DNA from: Lucifuga dentata
Taxonomy: Eukaryota > Chordata > Actinopteri > Ophidiiformes > Bythitidae
Length of the DNA stretch: 64,000 nt
Direction: 5' to 3'
Assembly (NCBI GenBank): GCA_014773175.1
Contig: VXCM01000950.1
Span: 1 to 64,000 of the forward strand
Below are positions 13,801-28,656 of this stretch, piece after piece; the stretch's first letter is position 1; every line of letters begins with the position of its first letter. The notes beneath the pieces are model-generated. The model searched no databases, was not told where the DNA came from, and was given only the letters and a program-made list of their open reading frames with translations. A program made the position numbers and the translations under genes.

Positions 13801-16800
13801 CTTCACACATGATGCTGCACGTCCTTGGGTCCTGAGCAATATACCTGCTGCTTCAACTTCATAGAGTGCCAGGTTCTAGAGATGTTGGTGCCACAGACAG
13901 AAGACAGACGGACAGAGATTTTTGGATTTATAGTAAGATATAACTGCGACACTGCTGTCACACACACACACACACACACACACACAGCGAGAAGATGAAC
14001 CACGACATGTATATTTCTATTAAGAGAATAGAATAGGATCAGCTTGGATACATGGTGTGCCTGCCCACCGCCACATGTAAATTTTCAACCTGTGGGAAAC
14101 GCTGCATGTGAATCAAAGTTTTTACAGACATCTGCATGAGTACCATGTCATCTGAAGCAGCTCACAACCAGGAGTCATTCGGTCATAAGGAGGTAGAGCT
14201 CCTCTTTGACTCGCTCCAACTCAATTTAACCCCCAGGTCACAGGTTCCAAACATGCGGTCTAGCTAACCACTCAGCTGGACAGAACAATCTTCCCATAAA
14301 ACATGGACCAATAAGCAGCCAGAGCAGCAGACTTACTCTTGTTGCTGTGCATCTGGTGGCTGTCAAAGCCCCCAAAGGTCTCAGCTCGACGGGGCAAACA
14401 CACCGGCCCTGTGCCTCCTCCCTCCTGGACGCTCGCCATCGCCCCGCCCAGGCTGCCGTTCACCAACACCTGTAATGTCTCCACTGTCACACAGACACAC
14501 ACACAAACACACACACAATGTTCAGGTCAGTAAATGAATTAGCCAGGCTAACTGTGTTATAGTTCAGCACTGGGCTCATGAGTCTTACCAGGCACCTCTG
14601 TTTTCGACCTGGTCTTGGCTCCTGTTGCTAAGCAACTATTGACAACCTTTTCTAACCCAAGAGCTCTTTTAGTAAAAGTTTAAATACATGTAATGCCTAA
14701 AAACCTCATAAACTCGCTCACGCACATATCAAGAGCCACATGTACAGTCAGAACTGTGACCTTTCCGCTGAAAACAAGGAGAAACAAAAACACTGCCGGT
14801 GGATGTGAACTCTCAGTACAACGCAATCCCCTCAGCAGGAGAAATGACATTACTGCAGGCAAATCGCATATCAAAGACAGACGATTACCGCCCAAGGCTT
14901 TAGGAGGAAGAGGTAGAAAATACATGATGTAATATGGAAGCTAAACTTTTCTAGTTTCAAAGGAGATGACAGTAAAAGGTTACAGCGACTCTGTATTAGT
15001 GCTTAGGCAACACTTCCTTTAATATTACATGTCCACATTTATTGACTGAACACACCCAGTAGTTCCTCGATACATTCTCCACAACTTTTCTGGGCAACGA
15101 TCATTGTGCATTTTTACACAACATAAAATGACCAAAAAAAAAAAAAAAAAAANAAAAAAAAAAAAAAAAAAGTCAAAGTGCTGACTGAAATCTTTTTTTT
15201 TTGTCTCCCACAGGGGTGATGTGATTTTGTTTCCAGCACACAATACTTTATTTTATTTCTGACATTTGTTCAAATCTGAGCTCTAGTTTTAAGGCAAAAT
15301 AAAGCAGATCAATCCATTCATTTCACAATAAAAAGGTAAGAAAAAAATCTGAAAACATGAATTTCACAGACACAAGTAAAATTATTGTTAGGTTTTTAGG
15401 TTTAATAACTCCATATTTGCTTAAGAATACTTTTTGACACACACTTACTCCAAACCTGAATTACTTGTTGAATACACCTTTTTGTAGCACTTTTAATTTT
15501 CAGACTTCCCAAAATTTCCAGATCAAGATAGATTCAATATCAATTTAATTTTATTCTAAAGAACATTCGCTGGATGTTCCTGCCAAGCACCAAAACAGAG
15601 TTGGAGTAGATTTCTAAACTACACTATCTATTGTAATATCTCTCTGAATCACCCCTCCACACAAACACTCTCCCCCCCATCTGCTGCTCTCTTAACTTCC
15701 TCTTTTTCACACAGCAAATGGCATGTTTACTTGGAATGTCTCAATTGAAATGTAATTTAGGTGAGTTTTTCATCAGATGGGTTTTCTTGAATGCACAGGC
15801 TTCCAAACCATAAAAACGTCCCTAACAAAATGGACAGTATTTCAAAAAGCTGTTATCGCTCTTTATACCCTGTTCCAATGGGTCCTACGTGGTCCTGCTA
15901 CTCAGCCGTATCCTTGTGTTGTTTATGCTTGTGCATAATGGAGGGTGTCTGATTTTTCATTTGGGATACAAACATATTGGTCATCCAAACACAGCAATTA
16001 CGCATGCAGATTCAAAAGCAAGTGGTAGAGAAGTTGCTGAGGCTACGTCATGAAATGTAGCTAAAGAAAGCTGAAAATGGATGCTAGTGCTGAGGGAAAA
16101 TCACAACCAATAAAAAAGATAAAAATGTAAAATCAACTAGGTACTTGTAGGCCATGATTCACGTGACACAGCCCGCCCGGATACCTCATCAGGAGGAGAT
16201 TTGTTTATACCTTTTCAGAATGCCCACGCTGGGAGGTGGGGCGAAAAGCAGCCATCGTGGAGAGAGGAGGGGGTGGAGTGTGTATGTGTGAGTGTGCATG
16301 TTTTTGTATTATCAACGCAATTAATCATATAAACAAGAAAAACATTGATTCAGATTTTAGAGAGGGGGTATGGTTCATTAACAGGAAGTATGTGTCGTTT
16401 GTGAATTTTGTAATCTCTCGCTTATCAGTGGATATAAACGAACCTCTCCGTGGAGCACGGACACAGTAACGAGAGGAAAAAGGAAGCTTGACACCCCTCC
16501 AGACTGACGTTTCCACCACCTTCTGACAGGCATGTAAGTAATGTAGGTAATAGGATGAGGGGCCTTTGTGTCACCTCATGTGGGGCTCATTTCATTATTT
16601 TATTATTAGGAAATCTCAGTTTTCATTCAGGTCTAATTTCCAATAAAATACTCAGATTAAAACTGAGATCTGGTACATTTTCCTCCCGGAATGTCTTTGT
16701 TTCAATCAATTTGATTCAGTTCATTCCACTTTATTGTTATGAATATTCCATGAACATGAACGCATACACCACACACACTGAAAAATCTTTCTCTCTTACC

Positions 16801-17169
16801 TTCCTGCAGGGCATCCTTCATGATGGACGCTCCCCTGGGTGGCTCCAGGCTACAGGCCGACCTGAAGAAAGGCTCAACCTGCCGGCAGGCCTCCTCGCCT
16901 GGGTTCAAGCTCTCCCACATCCCCCTGAACAGCCGCACCTTCTCCTCCAGCAGGGACATGATCTCTGCATCCTTCTGCTTCAACAAATCTGGCCAGCAGA
17001 GAGGCAGGAAGACAGGGAAGAAGGAAGATGAGAAGAAAGGCAGACAGGAAGGAAAACAGAGAGAAAGGGGGAAAGGAATATCAAACAACACTATGTGAAA
17101 TACTGAAGGCATCAACGGGAAATAACACCGGCATTTTCAGCAAACTTACTACTCTCTCTTGCAGATATA

Positions 17170-17207
<38 letters not shown>

Positions 17208-20200
17208 TGTTTTTCTCACCTCTCATTTCCTTGGCTTTAGTCTCCAGTTGTCTCTTATCTTCTTCTGTCTCACTGGGAATCCCTTCATCCTCGTCTTTCT
17301 CCCTGTCCAACCCAAACAAACAAATATGGTGTATTTCTTCTATGGTCTTGAACTGTACTGTATATGTGACCTACAATCCGCCGAGTTTGGCAACTAACTT
17401 TCATCTTCATCTAAGCGTTTGTTGAATACATACACATCCATAACCAACCATCTTTACATTAAGCATCTTCAATCATAATCTCCAACCAGACAAACCAGCA
17501 TTCATCATCTACATCCACTATAGGTACACCTACAGTATGTTTGATATCTGCTTTTTCCAAACATTAGCCGACTGCTTCCACCACACAGGGAGTAAAATCT
17601 CTAACTCTGAGAGTGTTTGTGTCTTTGCTCTGCCCACAGAATACAGAGTAAGACACCTATAAATTTAATGTACAGAAGACAGGCAGAGCAGGAGGAGAAA
17701 AGCTGTTTTCTATCTCCTCCGCTCCTGCCAAAAAGCTTGGTCTCCATCTTGTATTTTGACAGAAGTCAGAGAGCGAGAGAGAGAGTGAAATCTTTCTCTC
17801 TCTCCTTCCCACTGGGCTGCTGTGAAATAATCCTCTGCTTATAGTGAGCTGCCCTTGAAGCCAATCCAGCATTAGACTGTCCCTGAGTACATCCCATCCC
17901 CAGGTAGAGAAGTGCTAATCCTCCTGACTGCACATTGCTCTGTCAACGCTTACCCTATACTGCGATCTAGAGAACCGGGCTGGGTCTAACTCCTGAGTTA
18001 CAAGGGAAATATACATGAAATCTTAGATTCCAGCCCCCTGAAGGCAAAGCCCGTTTTGCAGCGGAATATATGGGTAGGAGTTAAGCAGCAGTTTAAGTCA
18101 AGAGGTGAGGTTTGTGGACAGACTTGAGGTGCATACAGAGGCAGAACATCCACCGAAAATATAGAGCAAAACTGCAATCCTGACTGTGCAAGATTTGTTA
18201 TTAAAGAGGAAGATTTTTGACTCTTTCATAAATAAGATTTATTAGTGCTGTGGAGTGTTCTGACAAAAAAAGGCTTAAAGCTCATGTCAGAAAAATCTGA
18301 GTATTAGTATACTAACAACTGTTTTAAGTACAAACACACAAATAAGTACATAAAACACAAAACAGAATCATGACGAAATGAAATAAAATCAAAAAGAAAA
18401 AGTCAGTTCAGTTTAGCATACTTACATGGACTGCATAGCTGTCTGGATGAGCTGCATCCAAGTGTTGCGTTCCTCCTTCGAGCTGGCCAGGACCTCCACC
18501 ATCTCCGGCTTCTCGATGCCCGCCGTGATGAGGAAGAGGCCGCGCTCTTCGTTTGCTACTTCCCGAACAATCAGCTTTTGGAGGGAGATGACTGTGGCGC
18601 GCTGGTCCTACAGGGAGATGAAGGAGGGATTGATGGAGGCAACAAGGGAGGAGAATGAAAGGAGAGGCAAAAAAAAAGAAAGAAGATAATTATGGGAGGG
18701 TCAAGGAGGAAAAGGGAGGAGGCAGGATGAATGGTAATGAAGAGGAAAGGATGGAAAAGGGTGGGATGAAGCAGATAGGAAGAGGATTGAAGGGAAGGAG
18801 AGGAAAAGAGAAGATGAGAAGGAATGGAGAGAAAATAAAATAAATGCAGGTCAGAAAGAAGGGTAGAGGAGGGAAAGGGAAGGAGGTGAGGTCAGTTTGA
18901 AGAAAGGATGATGCAGGGAGGGAAACAGCAGATTAAAAGATGTTGTGGAAGGGAGGTGAATGAGAAAGAGAAGAAGAGCAAGAGAAAGAAGACGATAAAA
19001 GCCGAGTGAGGAAAGGGAGGCAGACAGAAAGAGAAGATTGACAATTAGGTTTAATAATATTATCCGCATGGGATCAGCTGCTTGTTAACTGCAGCAAACG
19101 GCTCTGCAGACACTGTAAATCACATTTTAGTACAGTAAGATCATAAACCGCTGCTTCATTTCTGCTCTGTTACACACACTCACCACGTCAACGTAACCTC
19201 ATCTTTCTCTTTCCTAAACACTTCTCTATCTCCCTCCATCATTCTGGCATCCCAGGCATAATTTTTCACCTACTATGGGTTGTGACCTCTGACCTCCTTG
19301 CTACTATCAGTGCGTAATGTCGGTGATCTCCTGAATAGAAGCGTATTCTGCCCGTAACTCAAAGCAGTTCGTATGGCTCTCATCCATTTAGAACAACATG
19401 TTATTCGTCTGCAGAATGTCAACAGCGTCAACTCGGGCATGCTGAGCCTTTTTTCATGATGGATGTGATCATTATGCCACATGCTTGCCTGTGTTTCCAT
19501 TCCCCTCGCTCTGTGTTTGTGTGTGTACCATGCCATGAAACTACAATTCCTGTAAACATGGAAGAAAAAAAAAAAAAAAANAAAAAAAAAAAAAAAAACA
19601 ACTCAAAGCCTTTTGATTTATGCTCACAGCTGGGTCAGATGCTCAGGGCCTACATCAGGTTTGGTCTGTGTGGCTACCAAATACATTGGAAAGCTACCAT
19701 GCCAGCTAATGCTAACAGCAACAACAGTGGGATAGGAAAGTATGACGACAGCGTCTCGGGTTGTGCTCATAAGCTCTTTATTACTGGGGACAGAAAAATG
19801 GAGGAAGCAGGCAGGGAGGGAGCAGCAGGAGGAGCAGAAAGAGAGGGATAAATGAAAGCATCATCCTACCAGCATGGCGAAGACATACTTCTGATCCTTC
19901 TCTTGGAGGAAGACAAAGACGTCTGATAGGAGCAGAGCATGGACGTCTGGAGGACAAAAGGACAGGGGCGAAAAAGTTGCGGTTGGATTAATGAAAAGTT
20001 GAGTAAACAAAAAATATGCAACAAGGTGTCCTGATATATGAAAACAATGGATAAATTGGAAGTCCTCTAAATGTACCACAATATAAAGAGAGTGTTGTTA
20101 CCATGGCAACATCCTAGGCAACGAGAGAAGCTGTGTTTAAACCACCATCCACTTTTTTTTTAAAGATCATGTATCATTTAACCCACAGTTAGCTCTGTTT

Positions 20201-23200
20201 CACCATGAGAGCTTACTGTTGGCATGAAGCCAAAGTATTTCAGGTAAAATATTATCATTTGCACTGGTTTAAAATGATGGATAACCCCATACTTTGAAGA
20301 CTGATTTCTAAACAATGCTGTTCTTTGGTCCAGTTATAGAAAAGTAAATGCAGAGGAAAAAAAATAACTTATTCTCAATTTTCTAGTTAAACTTCCTTTT
20401 TTCTATTATAAAATTATTGCCCGTATTAATCCATCCCTCAAATTTCTCCTGCTGCGACACTCATCCATGCATTCATCACATCCAGGCTTGTTTACTGTGA
20501 AATCATCCTCTGTCACATCCTCCAAACTCCTCTACAAACTTCACTTTTTCTCGTCGGTTTCTCGTCTCCTCACCTGTAACCACATCACTCCCATCCTTCA
20601 AAATATCCACCGGCTCCCATCACCCAATGGATTCAATTCAAGCTCCTGCTCTTCAACTACAAAGCCTCCCTAATATATAACTAACATGTACTGTTGTTAC
20701 TATCATTAGTTTGATAGGGATGGGAATAACTGCTGCCGGCTAATCAGAAACGAGAATTTTCCATGCCGCGATGGTAACACAGTCTATATCTCAGAAAGTT
20801 TACGTTTCTACAAAGACAGAGATGTATGTCAGCCATTAGTTAAACCCTCCAGTAAGTCAGTCATCAAACATCTCCTCACCCTTCAGTCTTCCCTGGCTGT
20901 TCTTGAGCTGCAGCGCTCCGTCGTGGATCAGCCGCCTCCTCAGCAGATCCTCCCTGGCGAACATCTGGCTGCTCTTCATCATCATGATGGACTTGCTGTC
21001 CATGCGGCTGTGAAATTCCTTCAGACGACGTTTCTTCTCGTGCTCGTTCACCCTGGTGTCAACCGCTGTGATCACCTCCTTGACAAGCCGCACCGCCTCC
21101 GCCAGGTCCTCGTAGTCGTCTTCAGCCTCTGTGTTTGTGACAAGAGGTTAGGAAGTCCAACTATGCCCAGTCTTTTTTGGATAGACTGATTTAAATTTCA
21201 GAAAGGGTTAACAGTGGAAGTGGTCTATGGGCCACACCGGCGCTAATGTATGGACTGTTTCTCCTGTGGTTGTTGTACTTCAGCGCTTCTAAGTACCAAA
21301 ACACCATCGCTTACGGTGAATGTGCTGTTATTTCCACTGGGTTTATATCAGTTTGCAGGAGAGACTCTTCTTAAAGCACTTTGGGGATTAAGTCAGAGCT
21401 CCCCCATCCTGCATAGAACTATAAACAGGCTTTAGGAAAGGATTACACACAATATACACAGTGGGAGGCCATCTGACGAGAGCTGCTTTAAATCAGATAT
21501 AAATATGATGTAAATTATTTCAGGTCTTCAAACTTTACCTAATCTATTACCCAAAAACCCGTCGTAACATGTCTTACTTTTCTAAAAACTTGTCAAACAA
21601 TGTGTGAGGAATTACTATTTCTCAGGATATTTCCAAAAAAAACCAAAAAAAAAAAACAAGTGCAATAATCTGCATTACTTTTTTGCAGGAAAGTGAAGTT
21701 TTAGTTTGCTTGAAAAACAAAGTTTATGATAAAATGGCATCACTCTGCATTTCAGAAGACTCAGGAAGCTAATGAGACAAGTATTGATGGAGATCTAGAC
21801 TACATGACATATCAATTAACTTACTGCCTCAGCACTGTTTGCGGAGACATTGGGGTAATTCATAAAATACAGCACCAGATTTAATGTGTCGAAAAGAGCA
21901 AATAGCATCATGCAAACACATTCCCTCATTTATAAATGGCTGGTACCAGCCTCCAGCCTCCTGCAGAGTTTAAAGTGAAAGAGGTGTTACTGTGGTGCTT
22001 TGTCATTTACATGTCAGGGAAACGATTCATAAAACACACAGACATGCAAAAATTAAGATCTTAATACAGGTATCTGTTTCAGTCTGACAGTAAATTTCAT
22101 TGGTATGAAATCTGAGTTGATGTCTTAAACTCTATTCTCCTGACGTGTTAGAGATCAATAAATCTGCTAGATAAGCCCAATCACTCGATTATTCACGTCA
22201 TTTAAATTGAAAGTTTTGATCTGATCTCAGACATTCTCGTGGCACTGCGCCTCTTCCTCATGTCAAACCCAGCATGCTGCCCGCCACAGTCTGTCCATCC
22301 ACACACACTGCACCACACTGGTGCTAATTAAAGTAAAGGAAGTTTTATGAATAAGCTTCAGTAATAATGAAGCTTAGTTAGTGATTTTTTAATGAATTAC
22401 CCCAAATGTATTTTACACTTTGATTTAGAACATTTTATAGATTTGACAAACCCATATTAGTGCGCTGCAGCAATATAGATCTCATCAGATCTTAAAAACG
22501 ATCGGTACAATTACAGTGATTGGCCTCATCATCCTGATTAAATATATTATTAATTGTTTCTGGCAAAAAAAATCCTTCTGCATTGAAAGGAAGTAAAATT
22601 ATTGCACCCTGCTGCCAGATATTTTTAACTTAAGGAAAACTGATCAGTAGAAATGAGGCTTCCCTTTCTCTCTCTTTGCCCTGCATCAAGGAGCAGAAAT
22701 AAAGCGTTCTGTCATTGATAGTGAGAGTATGACATATGTTGTTATACGAGGTGATGACAGCTGGAAATTCAAGACTCCAAGGTCATCAGCCCGAAACTAC
22801 AGAGCAGAATCCAGCAAAATTAAAGAAAAAAGCAGACAGATAGGCAATCTCTCCACATATACAGTAACCAGACATGAGCACTCAGTAGAGGGCAACATGA
22901 AGCAAACCTTTAGTGTGCTGCAGCATCCTCTGAATCAGCACCGGGTACTTTGTTATCCTCTGGGTCACCAGCAAGATGCATTCAGGGATACCGAGCCTCC
23001 GCACAATGCTGCTGCTCATCTTTTTCTGGAAGAATAAGCAAAACGCCACTTCAATAAAATACACACAGACAAAAGGTAAAACAAAACAAGACCTGTTTCC
23101 AATCATCAAACCTCAACTTTAAAAGTTATTGGCTACACAAAAATACAGTCAGAAGAGTGGAGACGGTGTTTACTGCAATGATGAATATGACAGTAGCAAT

Positions 23201-26200
23201 AAAGCAATACTGGAGCTTTCATAATCAGAGGGAAGCATATTCACGAGGGAATTATGTCTTCCATGCAAAAGTTTCTAACGTACTGACTGAAGTCATGTGC
23301 ATAGAAAATAATGAAAAAAAAAAAAAGACAAAAACAATCATCTGCACTTTACTTAATGTTGAGAATATCTATTCATGTGGGAAAATATTTTGAGCCATTA
23401 GAAGGTAGAAGAATTTTCTGTGAACTGGTTTGTTAAAGAAATGAAATATGTTTTCTGTTACGCTGTGCATTTCTTCTTAAAACAGTTTCAAGAAAAAATG
23501 TATTTTCAGCAGTAGCAGACTGCAAAAATGTAGCACCATGAATACCACTATTGCAGAGTAGAAACAGGATAAGAAGAAGACGTAGGACAGGGATGCAGGT
23601 CTCACCTTGATGAAAGCTTTGAAGCGTTTGTCTTTGGTCAGAAGCTCCTTGTAGAAGTTGACGGCTTCGTTGTGGCGGCTGCAGAACCTGCCGTAAACCC
23701 TCTTCATGGTTTCAGCATTCAACCCTGAGAACTGGACCAGGTATGACAGATTTAGCAGGTATAAACACAGCAGCCACCAGTAGAGCTTATTTCTAAAAGC
23801 ATTCAGAATCAGAATTCTTTTATTCGCCAAGTACAAGTGCACAAGGAATTTCTATTGGTGCGTGGTGTCAGAAAAAAATATTAATAAAAGTATAAACAAT
23901 ATGTACCAGTAAAAAAAAACTGCAATATGTACAGATCAAAATACAAAGGCATAATCCTAATATTTTGCATACACTGTAAGCTTTCTGCTTGGGTGTTATT
24001 TCATAAATCTGTAAAGTAAAGCTGTAAATTGTTGAGCTGCTATTCCACTGAGAGACAGACAATTTAAGCAGGTGGAAACTTCTGGAGATGATTCTAGAAG
24101 ATGTCTAAAGTTTTTCACATGTAATCAGATCGTTCTTCCAGTATGGATGACCTCAGCGAGAAAGATGCATCAGTTCTATCTTTAAAGGTACCAGGTGTAT
24201 ACCCTTATTTGGCTGCACTACTGGGCCATCCATCGTATGTGTGTGTGTGTGTGTTTCCAGAAATTTCCAGTTTTCTGTTGTACCACCAGGGGAAGCTTTA
24301 TATACCACCAGTGATACACACACACACCAGAATCTGAGAACCGCTGTTTTAGACAATTGGCGTTTTATTAAATACTAGCAGCCTCCAGACTTCCTGTGAT
24401 GATGAATCAATTAAAATCGCCTGCAAAACTCAATTCGTCATCTGGTGCGACACTCTGAGGAGCATCAAACCAGCCACTCCCTCCTCTCACCTGGCTGACC
24501 AGGATGTCTCCTATTCTGTTGATGATGAAGCCGCCCTCTAAACATCCTCCCTCCTGCTGGCTCTCCCTTTTCCTCTCCAGGAGGCGGAGGAGGTGCTGGG
24601 TGTGGAGCTCCAGAAGCTCGTCCAGAGCAGGGAACAACTTCTCCACTGTCTGCAGCTCCAGCTGCACCTCCTTCTGCAGGCCTTTGCTATAAACTTCAGA
24701 CATGATGCGTAGCGTCCGGATGTGATGCATTTCTGTTTGCATCAACTCTGCAGGACAGAACAGGAAGTGAAAGAATGAGCTCATATACAGCTGGTGTTAC
24801 AGCACTGGCCAAAAGTATTGCACCCCCTTTATTTTTGTGTCAAACAGACTCTGCTCCCTTTGTGATTTACATGAAGTTGAAAATGAAATTCATTTTGCTC
24901 TTTATTGTCNGACTCTGCTCCCTTTGTGATTTACATGAAGTTGAAAATGAAATTCATTTTGCTCTTTATTGTCCTAAGAATTAGCCTATTTAATAATGAG
25001 AACCATGATGGATGTAATTATTTTTTGATGATGACTATAATATTCTAAAAAGTATGTGTGAAAGAAATATTTTTTTCATTTGCTGATTATGTGGAGAAAG
25101 CATGAAACTTGAGCAAACATGCACTGCATGTTTTTAAACATGCAATATCAATGAAGACTTTGCAATAAGTTTGTTTGCGGAACTGGAAATGTTATGTTAT
25201 ATGATTATGTGTTGTAACCCCATGTGGGGTGGGCCATATAGGTAAGACACAAAAATAAAGATTCATTCATTCATTCATTCATTCACATTTCTTTCTGAGT
25301 TAAAATACCGCTCCAAACACAGCAAAATGTATTTTTTTAGTGTGTTAGAATAAGTACAACCGAAAAAAAGCCAATAGTTGTTATTAGTGTTAAGTAGGAA
25401 GACACTAGACGTGTTGTTAAGATTTGAAGAACACCACCAATATTATCAGTAGAGATCAAACAGGAAGTTACAACATGTTCTTTGAGGTAGGGTCAGAGGT
25501 CAAATGCTTTTCACTGACATGTAGAAATATTGTAGTCATTACTACTCTGAAATCCACATTTAAGTCTAAAGAACAGTTGAATATTGTGAACGAATACTCA
25601 AATACTTGTAAAACACCAATAAATGAATTTTGTTGTGTTTGGAGTGGTACTTTGGTAAAGTTTACACACAAATACAGGGGAGTGCAATACTTTTGGCCAG
25701 CGCTGTACAAGCTGTTCATATTCATTGATCTTTCACATTTTTTATTTCAGACTTAAAACTGATTTCAGTTGATTTCATTTACTTTTATATCAGATAAAGA
25801 AAAGGAGAAAACATATCAGTTGTCACAAATGTAATTAAAACTAACAAACAAGGAAATATAAATCAATACAATAAATTCTTCCTTATGGTTTCATACTATT
25901 TTAGGTGCCATTTCACAAACTCCAGGCAAGCGACCATTTGCCATTTATTCAGAACTGGCTTCCATCTAGCCAGTCAACTATTAAAGCCTAAATGATGGCA
26001 TGCTGCAGAGATGGCTGTCACTCCGCATCTTTAAAGGCACCTTCTGCAGGTCTGTTTGATGGACCACTGGGTTTTTGGTCACCTGTCTCTGAGCAAAATC
26101 AGTCTTGCCTGGGTTTGAGTTTGAGCTCAAACTCAAACCAAGGAAATCAAACTCATATAATAATCTTAGCAGGCCTTAACTTGATTTATTTCACAATAAT

Positions 26201-28623
26201 GGTGTTCATTAATAAGATCAGTTTTCGTTTCAACCAGATCAGTGCAGTGAGTGTATGTGAGGTGATGAGATGTACCGTATATGACATCCTGCCTCTTCAC
26301 CAGCTCTTTATCCAGCTGCTGCAGGTGCTGCTGCTCCACGCTGAAGCTCCAGGAGTCGGCTTCCAGCTCCTTCGCCTCCGCCTCAAACTCCCCCATCAGC
26401 TGGCCGTCCATCATCTCTGTCCCTGTGCCAACACCAACAACGCAAACTCTGAAGCACACGCACATTTGGAGGTCTGCAATTTGTGCGAGATTTACTTGCG
26501 TGAGTGCTGACCTTCATCAGTGAGCGACTCCATGGACTCGGTGACCTGGTTTGTTCTATTGAGTGAGTCAGTGGACTGGGAGAGATACCGCAGGCCTTTA
26601 ATGGGCATGTCGTCAAACACCGGACTGGATGGACACGTGACAAGATTAATATGATTATTGTTTGCATAACCTGTCATACTCATAACCAGTCTATCAAAAA
26701 AGGTTTAAAAGGAACTTCTTTTTTCACTGTAACATGTCTATAAATCAGTCCCTCAACAACAAAATGAGTTACTGCAGCTATAATTATCTTTATACAATGA
26801 TGGAAAAGCCTTGTTTCTGCTGACTCTTCTTTCAGCATGTATTATTTCCCTTTCATAATGATTTCTTTATGGTTCATTTTAAGGTCACATTAAAGGAACA
26901 AACTGGTGATTTTGAATGTTTGAGCCCAACAAATATAACTCGCAAACATGTTACGTTACCTTCAAAAAAATAATACTGGAGCGGGAAATTTTAGAACATT
27001 TTTCTTGCCTTTCAGACAGCCATTGGTTTCAGTTCCTTCCAATATGCTGTAAAAATGAACTTGTAGAGACGTGCACCAGGGGCATGAGATAGCAAATTCA
27101 TAACAGCAAACCACGTGCTGTTTTTATTTTTGTCGAAGTTCCTTAATTTCACCAATCCAACAAGGAGCTGCATGGAAGAAAATGTATTTCTCCATCAGGG
27201 AATATAGTCCCAAGAGAAGAATGCTTTTACTGAGAAATTTAAATATCCATGCCTTCTACACTTGTGTGTAGGTGTTAGCAGGCAAAAACATTGAATTTTA
27301 AGGTTGTATCACCTCAACATTTGATATTGGCAAAATAACACAAACAGCTTTATGTTTTGGAAAATGGTTGGCAGAACGTAGTGTGTATGCAAGTGGTAAT
27401 TATTGGGCTCAAACATGTAAAACCACGGGTATAATTCTTTAAGTGTTTTGCTCTCAAGTAAGGTGATAATTTGATTTAAAATAGCCATAATGATAAAAGG
27501 AAATAGCCACACAAACATAAAACGTCCTACATTTCATGAGAGTGCAGATACCACAACACATACACCTGTGCAATCAAGCTCACCCAGCGATGTTGCTTAT
27601 GGACAGACTTTTGGACAGGTTGTTGCCGTGGAAAGGCATGATGCTGGTGTGTCTCCGTGACGATGATGGCATCGCAAAGGAAGAGTGTTCGTCAGGGGTC
27701 AAGATGGCCGACCAGGGGCGCTCCCTCGTCACACCAGCTGGACCACGACACAGCAAAATCTCCAGTGTTAATTTCACTTTTCTTTCGTCATATTACTTAC
27801 AATTTGTATATTTTTTTAACACTAAATTCTGTATAACATAACTACTCCCCACTGATTCCATCTCAGTGTCTTATTTTCATATCTAGTTAATACTGGACTC
27901 CATACTTACTCTGCTGTATTCAGTGATTTAGTGATTTATGCTGTAATATGTTGTAACGTTGTTTAAGCATGTTTGTATAACAGCCATTAGCTCTTATTCA
28001 TTTCTATTCTGTTCATATCTTCTGATTACTTACTATTTTATTTGGAAGCACTTTTGGAACAGTGATCAATACATTTTCATCTAACAACGCATTTCAGGGT
28101 TATTGAACCCTGATAGTTCCTCCAATAGTCTGTAATTTATCACCATTATAACCCACGCATCTCCAATATGTCAAGTTTTTAGGAACTAAGAAAAACAAAT
28201 TAGCATTTAAGTTCATGACAATACACTTTTTTTTTTGGACTTAAAAAGCCCCAAAGGAATGCTTTGTTTTTTGAGTGTGAGAGGAGAAACTATACTTGGC
28301 TGGTCTACCTCAACCAATCAAAACAACTTGTACTGTAAGTCCATCTGCATTCGGTATGAAGTTTAGTTTGACACTCACATTTGTTTCTCATCGTGACTGC
28401 AGGAACGGAACTCAAGTCTGGTACTACAAACTGCTGTTTCGGCAACTAGCAAGAGAAACACAGACATAAAGCATAAAGGAACAGTTCAAATCAATATTGG
28501 CTTCAGGGCTGCATAATCAGTGATGAAATAACTCTCAGGGAACTTTTACCTTCATCTTCACCTTGGCACAAACGGGCAGCATGTCCCTGCAGCCCTTGTG
28601 GACGGAAGCATTACAGTCTGGGG

Positions 28624-28656
<33 letters not shown>

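Noticed and set aside
18426..18843. Two plus-strand ORFs of 87 and 62 codons
   Set aside because: The first is antisense to the PH-domain exon; the second is a Lys/Glu/Gly reading of the polypurine tract.
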